Assembly: GCA_958510825.1 (NCBI GenBank)
Contig: OY294049.1
Span: 6,944,001 to 7,008,000 of the forward strand
Direction of reading: 5' to 3'
Source of the DNA: Brachypterus glaber
Lineage: Eukaryota; Arthropoda; Insecta; Coleoptera; Kateretidae
DNA length: 64,000 nt
In this document: positions 10,708-21,369 of the stretch, piece by piece
Layout of the letters: each line of letters starts with the position of its first letter
Position numbering within the stretch: the first letter of the stretch is position 1
Made by a program: the position numbers and the translations under genes
The notes under the pieces: generated by a model
Seen by the model: the letters and a program-made list of their open reading frames with translations, nothing else
Databases searched by the model: none
Told to the model about the DNA's origin: nothing

Positions 10708-11577
10708 GACTAGTCAAATAATAAATTTAAATTGCAATAAATGTACACGGGCTGATATTTTAAAGGCTAGTAGTGGATGGTAACAGAACACATCTGTTAG
10801 TTTTTTACTGGATGATTTGAGTAAGGGGTGTCCGATATCTTGAATTTTAGGGGTGAGTTGCTCAATATGCATCTAGCGATAAAAATGCATATAACCAATT
10901 TTGTTAAGGAGGAAATTTCCAACATTTTTTATTGGAATCATTTTTTTAATATATTAATAACAATGGTTAATTTAAAAATAGTCATGTTGGAGGTGGAATT
11001 GGTTTTTTCCATTTTTCAGCCAAATTATTTATCGGACGATATGAGCAAACTTGTAGCTCTCGAAATTCTCTTTAAGTTTCATATATTATTAATTTTCATA
11101 GGTACTTTGGTACGGTTACAGAGGGCGCAACCACCCACTGTAACCGTAACAAAATACTTATAAAAAAGCATAACATATAATACTTCAAGAGCTACAAGTT
11201 TGCTCATAACCACTTTAATCCTTCGATGAATAATTTGGCTGAAAAATCGAAAAAAACAATTTCACCTCCAACATGGCCATTTTTAAATATTTATAACTCG
11301 ATTGTTATTAATATAATAAAAAAATTGTCTAAACAAAAATTGTTGAAAATTTTCTACTTAACAAAATTAGTTATATGCATTTTTATCGTAAGATGCATAT
11401 TTAGCGAGATAACCGCACACACCCCTAAAATTTAAGATAGCGGACATCCCTTACGCAAATCACCCGGTGAAAAACTAACAGGAGTGTTCTGCTACTATGC
11501 ACTACTACCCATTAAAGTATCAGCTCATGTACATTTATTGCAATTTAACATAGGAATTTTTCGTTATTTGACTGAAC
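10708..11577. mobile_element. TA-flanked long-TIR element, copy 1
   Basis: Its ends read GACTAGTCAAATAATAAA and the complement TTATTTGACTGAAC, with TA on both sides. Subterminal inverted blocks include AATTGCAATAAATGTACA, GATATTTTAAAGG and AAAAATGCATATAACCAATTTTG. Copies lie at 19981-20813 and, interrupted, at 61611-63679. Long frames inside (for example 10828-11163) are not conserved between copies, so the element is treated as non-coding. Termini resemble those of the element at 1377. Confidence 0.8.
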
Positions 11578-11781
11578 TACTAGGTTTACTTACCTGTACT
11601 GTCTCTGTTTATATGACTGACTTCTCCAGCTTATGTAGTTCTGTAACAAAAAGATTTAGTTTAAAAAAATTACCTCAAAATAACCGAGATCAAAGTTAAA
11701 TAACAGTTTAAATAAAATAACTTAATAAGTTATTAATAATATTAATTTAAAAATAAACTTTTAAATATAGCCGCCGTTAAA

Positions 11782-11926
11782 GGCTTAGTTTACACCATGG
11801 GTACTATATTTTAGGTCCAGGTACTTTTTATCTACCTATCTCTGTTTACAAAATTCTATAAACAGAGATAGGTAGACAAAAAGTAACCTGGACTTAAAAT
11901 ATAGAACCCATGGTGTAAACTAAGCC
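11782..11926. repeat. 145-bp near-perfect hairpin, copy 1
   Basis: Arms of about 65 bp, from GGCTTAGTTTACACCATGGG to its complement, surround a loop of roughly 10 nt (CAAAATTCTA). It would transcribe into a stable stem. An almost identical copy is at 13707-13850. Confidence 0.85.
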
Positions 11927-11950
11927 AAAGTACACATAATAGTGCACTTT

Positions 11951-12073
11951 GGGAACGTTTAAGTATTACGTAACGCCAAAATATGAAATATATAACGAAT
12001 AATAACGCGAGAACCGGGGTATAAAGTGTATGAATTTCGTTACAATTTGCGTTACGTAATACTTGAACGTTCC
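11951..12073. mobile_element. PIF/Harbinger-like MITE (GGGAACGTT ends), copy a
   Basis: The left end is GGGAACGTTTAAGTATTACG and the right end is CGTAATACTTGAACGTTCC. The family is non-coding. The target duplication is not clean here but is TWA in copies b, d and f. Confidence 0.7.
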
Positions 12074-12315
12074 TTTTATAATAAATACTATATTCAAAAA
12101 TATTTCAAAAAGTAACTGTTTTATTTATTAAACCCCAAAAAAAAATAAAATTTAATAATAATGAAAATTCTAATCCAAAATAACACAGCCACACAAAAAA
12201 AAGGTCCGGATTTTTTTTTGGAGACCATTTTATTCCGATGTATTTTGAGGCACCTCATCCAATTAGTTTTGGAGATAACCTCAAAAAACCTTATTTTCGA
12301 GTAAAACGAGCATAA

Positions 12316-12464
12316 GGGAATGTTCAAGCATTACGTACGCTCCTAGGGGGGGGGGTTATTTTGGAGTATTACGCCCATGTTAATGGTATATGAAAATAGC
12401 GTTACAGGAGGGGGGGGTGTCCAAAATGATCAAAATTTGCGTTACGTAATACTTGAATGTTCCC
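12316..12464. mobile_element. PIF/Harbinger-like MITE, copy b
   Basis: GGGAATGTTCAAGCATTACG ends are flanked on each side by TAA (12313-12315 and 12465-12467), the TWA target duplication characteristic of PIF/Harbinger. G-rich tracts flank the middle. Confidence 0.8.
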
Positions 12465-12901
12465 TAACATTTTTTGAGTTTATCTCCAAAATTAATCGGA
12501 TTATTTTGACCTCAAATTTGGGTTCAGCTCCATAAAATTATAAAAAAAACACACAAAACATACATTAATACTGTTTAGAACAAAAAACAAACAAAAACGA
12601 TCCACTTTATTCGGCAGACTGTAATGAAATGACTAAAATATTTAGTTTACAATGGAACTTGTTAAAAAATTACATAACATTATCATATGAGTCAGGAATA
12701 TCGTTGCCGATTTTATTATAGTAAACTTTAGAAAGTTTAGTGCAATGATACCGCTCAAAATGGGGGCCCACTTGGGCATGCTCAGCTGCAGCTTAATTTC
12801 GATATTTCAGCTGTCGTAAATTGCCCCTCCCCATTTAAAAATTTTCCGTTCCCCAAAGTTACTCATAATTGCTCAAAGTTAAAAAATATTTATCTTAATA
12901 A

Positions 12902-13155
12902 CACTGGTCTACAAAAAAAGAAAAAAAAATCTTCTCCAAAGACCAAAACCTATCAAGTATTTTTGTGTGCTGATGAATCCGAAAAAGTTTACTTTTTTAG
13001 GCACGTATAACCAATGTCTAATAAAAACCGGGATTTACTCGAAATCTACGCGGTAGAAATTTTTTTAAATTGAAAATTCGGTTTCAGCACACAAAAATAC
13101 TTAAGGCATGATAGGTTTAGTCCTTGGAGAAGATTTTTTTTTTGTAGCCAGTGTA
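12902..13155. mobile_element. Foldback element with CACTGGTCTAC ends, copy 1
   Basis: The left end is CACTGGTCTACAAAAAAAG and the right end is its complement ...GTAGCCAGTG, with further pairing of TTCTCCAARGAC and CCTATCA blocks. A related sequence without the full arms occurs near 14588-14640 (AGTGGTCTCCAAAAAAA). The second copy is at 15051-15312. Confidence 0.75.
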
Positions 13156-13390
13156 ATCAAAATTACTTACACGCGCGGTTGAAAAATTATTCCTAAGTAG
13201 TCCGACAAGCCATATGTAGTTAGTGTAAAAACACAAAACATACACTAATAACGTTCAGAACTAAAAACACAAGAAAAACACACGGAACGATCCACTTCAT
13301 TCGGCAGACTGTAATGAAATGAACAAGATTAAATTTAGAATGCCTTTTATTAAAAAATTACATAACATTATCATATGAGTCAGAAATATC

Positions 13391-13665
13391 TTTTTTTTTA
13401 TAAAAATCGGGCTTAATATTGGTCGCATAACAAAAATTTCGTTTTTATAGGTTTTTATTTTTTTAAGTACTTTTTCGAAAAAGAGTAATATGAAACTAAT
13501 CCGTATTTAATATAAGAGTTTAACAGCGGCCATATTTAAGACTTTACAAAAAATGTATGAGGTGGACTCCGTGAGCTATATAAATCTATTATTTGCCGCA
13601 ACTATACATGAGACTGATAGAATTCTATAGTGCACGGTCCGCCAGTAGTATCATCTCGTAAAAAA
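13391..13665. other. Spacer between the duplication units
   Basis: Unique AT-rich sequence with no gene or recognised repeat. Confidence 0.4.
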
Positions 13666-13706
13666 ATTAATTTAAAAATAAACTTTTAAATAAAGCCGCC
13701 GTTAAA

Positions 13707-13850
13707 GGCTTAGTTTACACCATGGGTACTATATTTTAGGTCCAGGTACTTTTTATCTACCTATCTCTGTTTACAAAATTCTATAAACAGAGATAGGTAG
13801 ACAAAAAGTACCTGGACTTAAAATATAGAACCCATGGTGTAAACTAAGCC
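13707..13850. repeat. 144-bp near-perfect hairpin, copy 2
   Basis: Same stem and loop as 11782-11926, with one base fewer in the right arm, and carried in duplication unit 2. Confidence 0.85.
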
Positions 13851-13874
13851 AAAGTACACATAATAGTGCACTTT

Positions 13875-14111
13875 CGGAACGTTTAAGTATTACGTAACGC
13901 AAATTGTACCAAAATTCATACACTTCATACCCCGGTTCTCGCGTTATGTAAGGCAGTAGAGATTTCATATTTTGGCTACCCCCTTAACACACCCCCTATT
14001 TGGGGGGGGGTAGCCAAAATATGAAATCTATAACGTATAATAACGCGAGAACCGGGGTATGAAGTGTATGAATTTCGTTACAATTTGCGTTACGTAATAC
14101 TTGAACGTTCC
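13875..14111. mobile_element. PIF/Harbinger-like MITE, copy c
   Basis: Ends CGGAACGTTTAAGTATTACG and ...CTTGAACGTTCC. It is longer than copy a because the interior forms a second inverted repeat around AACGCGAGAACCGGGGTATG and GTAGCCAAAATATGAAAT. Copy f at 46642 has the same long form, so copy a is probably an internally deleted version. Confidence 0.75.
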
Positions 14112-14357
14112 TTTTATAATAATTACTATATTCAAAAATATTTCAAAAAGTAACTGTTTTATTTATTAAACACCAAAAAAAAACAAATAAAATTTAATAA
14201 TAATGAAAATTCTGATCCAAAATAACACAGCCACACAAAAAAAAGGTCCGGATTTTTTTTTGGAGACCATTTTATTCCGATGTATTTTGAGGCACCTCAT
14301 CCAATTAGTTTTGGAGATAACCTCAAAAAACCTTATTTTCGAGTAAAACGAGCATAA

Positions 14358-14504
14358 GGGAACGTTCAAGCATTACGTACGCTCCTAGGGGGAGGGTCAT
14401 TTTGGAGTGTTACGCCCATGTTAATGGTATATGAAAATAGCGTTACAGGGGGGGGAGTGTCCAAAATGATCAAAATTTGCGTTACGTAATACTTGAACGT
14501 TCCC
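14358..14504. mobile_element. PIF/Harbinger-like MITE, copy d
   Basis: GGGAACGTTCAAGCATTACG to ...ACTTGAACGTTCCC with TAA on both flanks (14355-14357 and 14505-14507). It is the partner of copy b within unit 2. Confidence 0.8.
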
Positions 14505-15050
14505 TAACATTTTTTGAGTTTATCTCCAAAATTAATCGGATTATTTTGACCTCAAATTCGGGTTCAGCTCCATAAAATACACGGTAATACAGTGGTCTCC
14601 AAAAAAACACTTGACATTTTTTTTTGTGAGGCTGTGTAATTAAAAATTGTTCAAAATTGTTTTAAAATTACTTACATTTACTCGCGGTTTAAAAATTATT
14701 CCTAAATATACTATAGTATCATAAAAAAACACACAAAACATACATTAATACTGTTTAGAACAAAAAACAAACAAAAACGATCCACTTTATTCGGCAGACT
14801 GTAATGAAATGACTAAAATATTTAGTTTACAATGTAACTTGTTAACAAATTACATAACATTATCATATGAGTCAGGAATATCGTTGCCGATTTTATTATA
14901 ATAAACTTTAGAAAGGCCCACTTGGGCATGCTCAGCTGCAGCTTAATTTCGATATTTCAGCTGTCGTAAATTGCCCCTCCCATTTAAAAATTTTCCGTTC
15001 CCCAAAGTTACTCATAATTGCTCAAAGTTAAAAAATATTTATCTTAATAA

Positions 15051-15312
15051 CACTGGTCTACAAAAAAAGAAAAAAAAAATTTTCTCCAAAGACCAAAACC
15101 TATCATGCGTTAAGTATTTTTGTGTGCTGATGAATCCGAAAAAGTTTACTTTTTTAGGCACGTATAACCAATGTCTAATAAAAACCGGGATTTACTCAAA
15201 ATCTACGCGGTAGAAAGTCTTTTAAATTGAAAATTGGGTTTCAGCACACAAAAATACTTAAGGCATGATAGGTTTAGTCCTTGAAGAAGATTTTTTTTTT
15301 GTAGACCAGTGT
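15051..15312. mobile_element. Foldback element with CACTGGTCTAC ends, copy 2
   Basis: Copy of 12902-13155 in the second duplication unit. Here the right end, GTAGACCAGTG, is closer to a perfect complement of the left end. Confidence 0.75.
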
Positions 15313-15548
15313 AATCAAAATTACTTACACTCGCGGTTGAAAAATTATTCCTAAGTAGTCCGACAAGCCATATGTAGTTAGTGTAAAAACACAAAACATA
15401 CACTAATAACGTTCAGAACTAAAAACACAAGAAAAAACACGGAACGATCCACTTCATTCGGCAGACTGTAATGAAATGAACAAGATTAAATTTAGAATGC
15501 CTTTTATTAAAAAATTACATAACATTATCATATGAGTCAGAAATATCT

Positions 15549-16417
15549 TTGTTGATTTTATTATAATAAATGTTAGGAAGTTTTGTGCAGTGTTATCGCT
15601 CAAAATGGGGGCTCACTTGGGCAGATTAATTTTGAGATTTCAGCTGTCGTAACCCCCCGTACCCCATTTAAAAATTACCCGCGCCCCAAAGACTTATACA
15701 GCATTTTTACCACTATATCACCAAGCTAAATTTTCTATTTATTATAAAAATGAAATGAAAAATAAATATCTTAATATCATAGAAGAAAAAAGATCTACGC
15801 CCTTGATAAAGTATGTTTTTTTTTTAATAAAATAGGCCAATAAAACCCTTTCGAAATAAACTTAAACCTTCCTTAGCTCATTTTAAATTTTTTTCGTAGG
15901 CTAAATCTTACAATTTTCGCGATTTCGATGGTAACTTGTCTAATGTAGCATTTGCAATTTCGGAGAGACTTGTAGGTGTATAAACCATATATTCTTCTTC
16001 AATCATTTTTAATCAATTTCACACAAGGTTTTTGCACAGAATCTCGAGTCAACCACCTGTTTACATAATAAATAAACAAGTTTGAAGTATGGCTGTCATC
16101 AAAGTCAAAGAGTGCTGCCACCAGTCGTGGTTTTGCTAACTAACTTTTTTCCGCGGCGTACAACAATGGAGTCATTTTTTTACTGTAAAAAAATAGATCA
16201 CTTCTAACTAGTGTGTTCAGTTATAAAATATGAACATTTTAGTATGCTTGAAGAAAAAATATATTATTGCTTTCTAAAAAAGATTGCATACTGACAATAT
16301 TAGGAACCCATGTCCCAAATATTGCCAGAGTACTTACAGTAATAGTAAAGAAAAAACTTACAACCTAATAAGAAAATATTGTGGCACAATAACAATTTTA
16401 GCTGTTTTTAGGTACAA
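15549..16417. other. AT-rich stretch left of the piggyBac relic
   Basis: No gene was recognised. Part of it may be the 3' flank of the piggyBac element, but no matching left TIR with TTAA was found. Confidence 0.4.
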
Positions 16418-16844
16418 TTTGGGCACATAACACGTTCAGTGCGAATGGCACACATTATGTGTGATCGGTCGTTTTGTAGGTAGATAGAAATTATTATTTT
16501 TACATTTTAGTCATTTTACTTTTCTGTCCACTTTTGAGGGGCATTAATAGAATATTTTCCTATTGGACCGTCCCGGTTGTTTGTCAGATGGAATTTCTAT
16601 AAACTTACCCATGTTGTCAAAAACGTACCGTGGCAAACATCTTTAACATATGAGGTATTGTGAACTCTTTTGGTAAATTCTTTAAAAGTATTCACCTATG
16701 GGTTAGTTTCAGATCGTAAAAATTTGAATGTTTCATTGTAAAAACAATAAATGCATTTGAAGCTGCTACATCAATAATATTTAGGAAGAACGCCATTGTC
16801 CAACGTTTAGTTTATCTTTTACAAGTATAAGTAGATAACATATG
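16418..16844 (-). pseudogene. Decayed piggyBac-type transposase, C-terminal part
   Basis: Read on the minus strand from 16844, the translation gives HMLSTYTCKR, a stop, then TKRWTMAFFLNIIDVAASNAF. This matches the conserved piggyBac segment in which DQM..Y...R.T.RWP leads into a hydrophobic FFN.LD...NAF helix. Further on come LKNLPKEFTIPHMLK, then a CPSKVDRKVK-type block, and after a frameshift VMCPNC before a stop, which resembles the cysteine-rich zinc-binding tail of these transposases. At least four in-frame stops and one frameshift make it non-functional. The N-terminal half and catalytic aspartates are not visible here. A possible right terminus, CCTAGGG followed by TTAA, lies at 17133-17143, and TTAACCCTAG-type ends are usual for piggyBac. 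The sequence between 16845 and 17132 does not read as transposase. Confidence 0.75.
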
Positions 16845-17717
16845 TTACCTTAAATGGGTTTGGACTTTTTCAGCGTTTTTAATTTGTTTTATAGTAAAAA
16901 ATAAATATTTACGTTTACGGGCCTGAAAGGCCGGGGGTATGTGAATATGGGGTATGGATGGAAAAGTACTTTTTATACCACATGATATAAAATAAATATA
17001 ACAATTTTGCAAAAATCTTATTCCAAACTCTTGAATTGAAGTATTCCTAAAGGATTTTTTAATAAATTTATTTTTCTGCAAGATAGAGCTAACTACTTAA
17101 CCTGCCGTGCCTCCGAGACCCGAGGTATGCATCCTAGGGTTAAATCTATTATAAGACCCTTGTATGTATTAACTTTTATCTAAAGAAACTCAAAAAACCT
17201 TGGAATAAACATTGAGAAAATCTATATTGCAAACAAACTTGATCTTGATATGTAATTTGGTAGTTAAACTCAGTTTTCAATTATGAGGAAAATCACGTAG
17301 TACGTGCCACGTACCAAAAGTAATATCATATACCTAAAGGTATAGAATCCTTAACAAGATCCTTACAAGGATATTAAATGGAAGATTATACATGTGAATT
17401 GTAAATACACCTGTACAATACAAAACAGGAGAGATTCTAAATGCAAATAAAAATTCAGGATTCGATCCTATCTACCCACCCAAAAATATAAGAATGAATA
17501 TGGACACGATTTTTACGGGTAAATCGACCGAAATTTCTTTTTCCTAAAACCTAGTTAGTGCTTATTTTTCATCTGTTGCAACGTTTGCCATGACAGCGGT
17601 CGGAAAGTGACAGTCAGCTGATTTTAAATATCTGCTGTCAGAAAACAAGTGAAAGTCAAACACAAATTAACAAAATTAATTTTAAGACAATTTTTGCGTT
17701 TTTTTTTTAACACCTAC
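16845..17717. other. AT-rich stretch; possible piggyBac right terminus
   Basis: TTAA at 17140-17143 preceded by CCTAGGG is the only notable motif. The 78-codon minus-strand frame (16845-17081) has no recognised similarity. Confidence 0.4.
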
Positions 17718-17966
17718 ACACAGAAAAATATTATCTTAAGTCAAGAATGTGTGATTTGGACATAAAGTAGAGAATATAATCTTCTTTTAAGAAAATATAT
17801 TTCTTTTAAGCATATCCTTTCAAATTTGTGAATAGATTCTTATTTTAAGCATACCATATTCTTATCCTTTCATATTTAAAGTAAAATTTTACTTTAAATG
17901 AGAATATATACTCTTCGTTATATCCAAATCACATATTCTTGATTTAAGATAATATTTTTCTGTGTG
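17718..17966. mobile_element. TA-flanked MITE with CACACAGAAAAAT ends
   Basis: Left CACACAGAAAAATATTATC and the right complement ...GATAATATTTTTCTGTGTG pair for about 45 bp, including GTGTGATTTGGA. TA sits at both flanks (17716-17717 and 17967-17968). At 249 bp without an ORF it is a Tc1/mariner-type or similar MITE by target preference. Confidence 0.8.
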
Positions 17967-18164
17967 TAATTAGGCCTTAGGAAAAATAGTACCTATACGC
18001 ACCTCGACGCAAACCTATTTCAGTGCACTTCGAGTGCTTTTTTTACTCAGCTCCGCCTTGCAAAAATATAAGCACTCTCGTGCACTGAAAACTAGGTTCG
18101 CCTACTCGGTCCGTATTATACTATTTAAAACTTTTTAAAAATTAATAAATTGTTTATTTTTACT

Positions 18165-18325
18165 CATATCGTCGCTTTGCATACAAAGGGGCTATCTCAA
18201 AAATCTGTATTTTACAGGAAAAATGTTTTAAAATTGTTATTATAAAATTTCATTTAAGTTTCCCAGTTTTTCAAAAATCTAAAAATATCTGAGATACGCC
18301 CCTTTGTATGCAAGGCGACGATATG
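18165..18325. mobile_element. 161-bp MITE with CATATCGTCG ends
   Basis: CATATCGTCGCTTTGCATAC and its complement at the right pair for about 40 bp, including ACAAAGGGGC and a TATCTCA block. No ORF. Confidence 0.8.
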
Positions 18326-18369
18326 GTCATATTGAAGTTTATTTAAATAAACCGAACGGGCGCCCTCTT

Positions 18370-19165
18370 TTACAGCGCCAAATTTACCACACCGACCATT
18401 ACCGCGCCGTAAATTATCGCGCATAGGACATTACCGCGCCTAGGACATTACTGCGCCATGGTCACTACCGCGCCGTTCTTCACCGCGATGTCCTCTACCG
18501 CGCCATGGCCAATATTACATTTAAATTTTTATGAATACATCAAAATCTGCCGATCTTATTTTGTTAGTTCGACTTAAAAAAGGATGTAGGTTTGGAATTC
18601 TTCAAATAATAAAATACCCAGTTTTAATTTATTGTTGTATGATTTTTTCATGTTTTTTTTTGTGTGATTTTGTTTGACTTATACACAAGTTTTTTTTGTG
18701 CTATTTTTTATTGAGTTTTAGTATATGTACTACCTAGTATATCTTTAATCGAATTCGAATTCGCGAAATATTTATTTAGTAAACAAAAGAAAGAGTATCA
18801 GTTAAGTTACTATGTCGATAGAAATTATCAAAAGCGTTAGAAATAAAGATTTGGCTATTTGGTTTGGTTGTTGGTTGGATGGTTGGTTGGTTGGTTGGTT
18901 GAAAGGTATTGTTCAAAATTTATATAAATTATTATATCTATTGTTAAATTAAAAAACTTTTTTTTTGTTAAATAAATAAACACTATCGAAATTACATTAC
19001 TAAAATAAACTGAAACCAAAAAGTTAACATAAGCGTAGAAATTTCATAGGTGTGGTCACGGTCGGCGCGGTAAAGAAAGGTCAGGCGCGGAAAAGGGTGG
19101 CACGGTAAAGGGAGGCGCGGTAAAGGGAGGCGCGGTAAACCAGGCGCCGTTTTGTCCGGCGTTCT
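18370..19165. mobile_element. Element with opposed arrays of a GGCGCGGTAA motif
   Basis: The left side (18370-18510) carries about seven TACCGCGCC-type motifs spaced 15-17 bp apart. The right side (19070-19155) carries about five GGCGCGGTAAA motifs at similar spacing in the opposite orientation. The roughly 560 bp between is AT-rich. Such subterminal arrays resemble transposase-binding arrays of foldback-type or other DNA elements. The exact termini and target duplication are unclear. Confidence 0.65.
18861..18901 (+). repeat. GGTT microsatellite
   Basis: About ten GGTT units with one GGAT interruption, inside the element at 18370-19165. Confidence 0.9.
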
Positions 19166-19978
19166 AAAAGACCCTACCCAAACCAAACTAAAAAAAAATC
19201 TCTCCAAATACTGAATTTTAAACTGATATGTTTAATAATGCGTTTATTTTGTTTATATTTTTTTATTTTTAAGAACTTGAAAATGACTTATTGTTAAAAA
19301 AAGTCAAAACAGTTCTAGCTGTATGTATGTATGTAATAAAATAAATTCAATTTTTGGAGATATATATTTTTATTTGATTTAATTATTTTTTTATTCGAAT
19401 ATATAAAAATAAAACTTTTTCGATAAAATATTTGGAAAAAAATCTTGATCTAGGGCGAAATATAAAATAAATGTAGGTTGATTAAATCAACATCAACTTA
19501 TTGTAATTTTTTCTATAAAATCCATTTAGTTGATTCGAATAAAAATTATTATTATTTTAACGAATAAAAATATGAACATTATTTTAGCCCCTAAAAAATA
19601 CTGTTGAATAGTGTATTTCCCCATAAATATCAAAAAATATTTTATCTACAGTATCAATAGGTCTCAAAAGGGCAGTAATATAGCGACCTTCCACTTTTCG
19701 TATTGTAGAGTTATGATCATTTATATAAAAATGAAACCCTCCCAGAAAAGAAAATGGTAAAAAGCCATTCTCTACTTATTCTTTAATGTCATATTATGTC
19801 AGGAAAATAATATCTGTTTTTCTTGTTTTTTTTTTCAGAGACGTTTAATTCTTGGATATAAGGATTAGGTAAGTCTAATGATAATACCTTACTCAGTTAA
19901 TAAAAATAATTATTTTTCATTAATTATAATTAATAAAAAATAAACTAGAGTGCCACATTTTAAAGAATAAAATACATA
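19166..19978. other. AT-rich stretch, no gene seen
   Basis: Only low-complexity AT sequence and a short TATG run near 19322. Confidence 0.45.
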
Positions 19979-19980
19979 TA

Positions 19981-20813
19981 GTCCAGTCAAATAATAAATG
20001 TAAATTGCAATAAATGCACGCGAGCTGATATTTTAAAGGATGGTAACACAACACTCCTGTTAGGAGGGTGATTTGCCTAAGGGGTGTCCGCTATCTTGAG
20101 TTTTAGGGGTGAGTGCGGTTATCTAGGTAAAAATGCATCTTACGATAAAATTCATATTACCAATTTTGCAATTTTTTTGTAAAAATCGTTTTTTATTATA
20201 ATATAAACAATCGAGTTATATTCAAAAATAGCTCTGTTGGAGGTAAAATAGTTTTTTGATTTTTTAGCCAAATTATGAATCGCAGGATAAAAGTTCTTAG
20301 GAGTAAACTTGTAGCTCTTGAAATTCTTTGTAAGTTTTATATATTATAAATTTTCATAGGTATTTTGGTACTGTTACAGAGGGTGCAACTAGCATTCTGT
20401 AACCTTACCAAAATAAAAATACTAATATACTAAACTTTAAATTTCAAGAGCTATAAGTTTGCTTATAACCACTTTTATCGTCCGATAAATAATGGCTGAA
20501 AAATCGAAAAAAATAATTTTACCCCCAACATGGCCATTTTGAATTTTTATAACTCGATTGTTATTAGTATACTAAAAAAAAATATTTAAACAATGGAATT
20601 TTTCTCCTTAAAAAAAAATGGTATAATGCATTTTTATCGTAAGATGCATATTTGATAACAGCACTCACCCCTAAAATTGAAGACAGCGGACACCCCTTAC
20701 GCAAATCACCCGGTGAAAAATTAACAGGAGTGTTCTATTACCATCCACTACGACCCATTAAAATATCAGCCTATGTGCATTTATTGCAATTTTTATTTAT
20801 TATTTGATTGGAC
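19981..20813. mobile_element. TA-flanked long-TIR element, copy 2
   Basis: GTCCAGTCAAATAATAAATG at the left and ...TTATTTGATTGGAC at the right, with TA at 19979-19980 and 20814-20815. It shares subterminal blocks with 10708-11577 (GATATTTTAAAGG, GGGGTGTCCGCTATCTTGA, AAAAATGCATCTTACG). It contains no long ORF, which supports the non-coding reading of the family. Confidence 0.85.
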
Positions 20814-21369
20814 TAAATAGCTATAGGCCAAATACCATAATTTGAAACAAAACGATTTGATTTATTCAGGATACCTACTCAAATTTGTATGTTTTTTCTA
20901 AATCAGATCCCGAATGCCCAGTTACGCCATGTTAAAAATCTTAAAAGCACTCGATAGGTACTGTTTGGTTTTTTGAGATATACAAGGTTAAACGTAACGT
21001 TTTAAACGTTTTGAATTTTTGGTGAAGGCACACTATAAATAATAACTGGTCACCCGAAAAGAGACCTGAAGAGAACAAATTTAATTCTTGGAATAATTTA
21101 CTTACATATATACACTCCACTCAGCGGCAGCTTTGCTGCGGCCGGCTGTCTACAATGGCGCTTGTCAAAAAAACAGGGGCGGATCCCCCAGTATAAAATA
21201 ATTTTAAAATTTGTAGGAAAAGATTTTTTTCAAATACGCATTTTCATGATATAATCAGGGAGGTTGAAGCCTCCTTGCCAGAAAAAGCAGTAAGGGGCGC
21301 CAAAACCATAGACCTTTAAATTCGTAAAAATTTTGAGGTCTCTTATATTTTTGTGAAATTTGGAATTGT
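20814..21369. other. Spacer, no gene seen
   Basis: A short GC-richer patch (CAGCTTTGCTGCGGCCGGC near 21127) is the only notable feature. Confidence 0.4.

Larger units (their letters stand above)
11741..13390 (+). repeat. Segmental tandem duplication, unit 1
   Basis: This unit is repeated at 13666-15548 with an offset of about 1925 bp and small insertions or deletions. Shared landmarks, in order, are a 145-bp hairpin, two PIF/Harbinger-like MITEs, a TTTGGAGACCATTTTATTCC block, GGCCCACTTGGGCATGCTC, a CACTGG foldback and ATCATATGAGTCAG. Within the unit, the block ending ATCATATGAGTCAG also occurs twice. Confidence 0.85.
13666..15548 (+). repeat. Segmental tandem duplication, unit 2
   Basis: This is the second copy of 11741-13390, about 230 bp longer. 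The first MITE is longer here and there is extra sequence around 14575-14720. Order and orientation of the internal elements are conserved. Confidence 0.85.

Noticed and set aside
10828..11163. 111-residue ORF in the TA-flanked element
   Set aside because: The frame is broken in the sister copies at 19981 and 61611, and its composition follows the AT-rich TIR.
12971..12990. A CTGATGAATCCGAAA string in the duplicated unit resembling a hammerhead core
   Set aside because: The two conserved boxes are separated by only four bases, leaving no stem II, and no stem I or III can be drawn.
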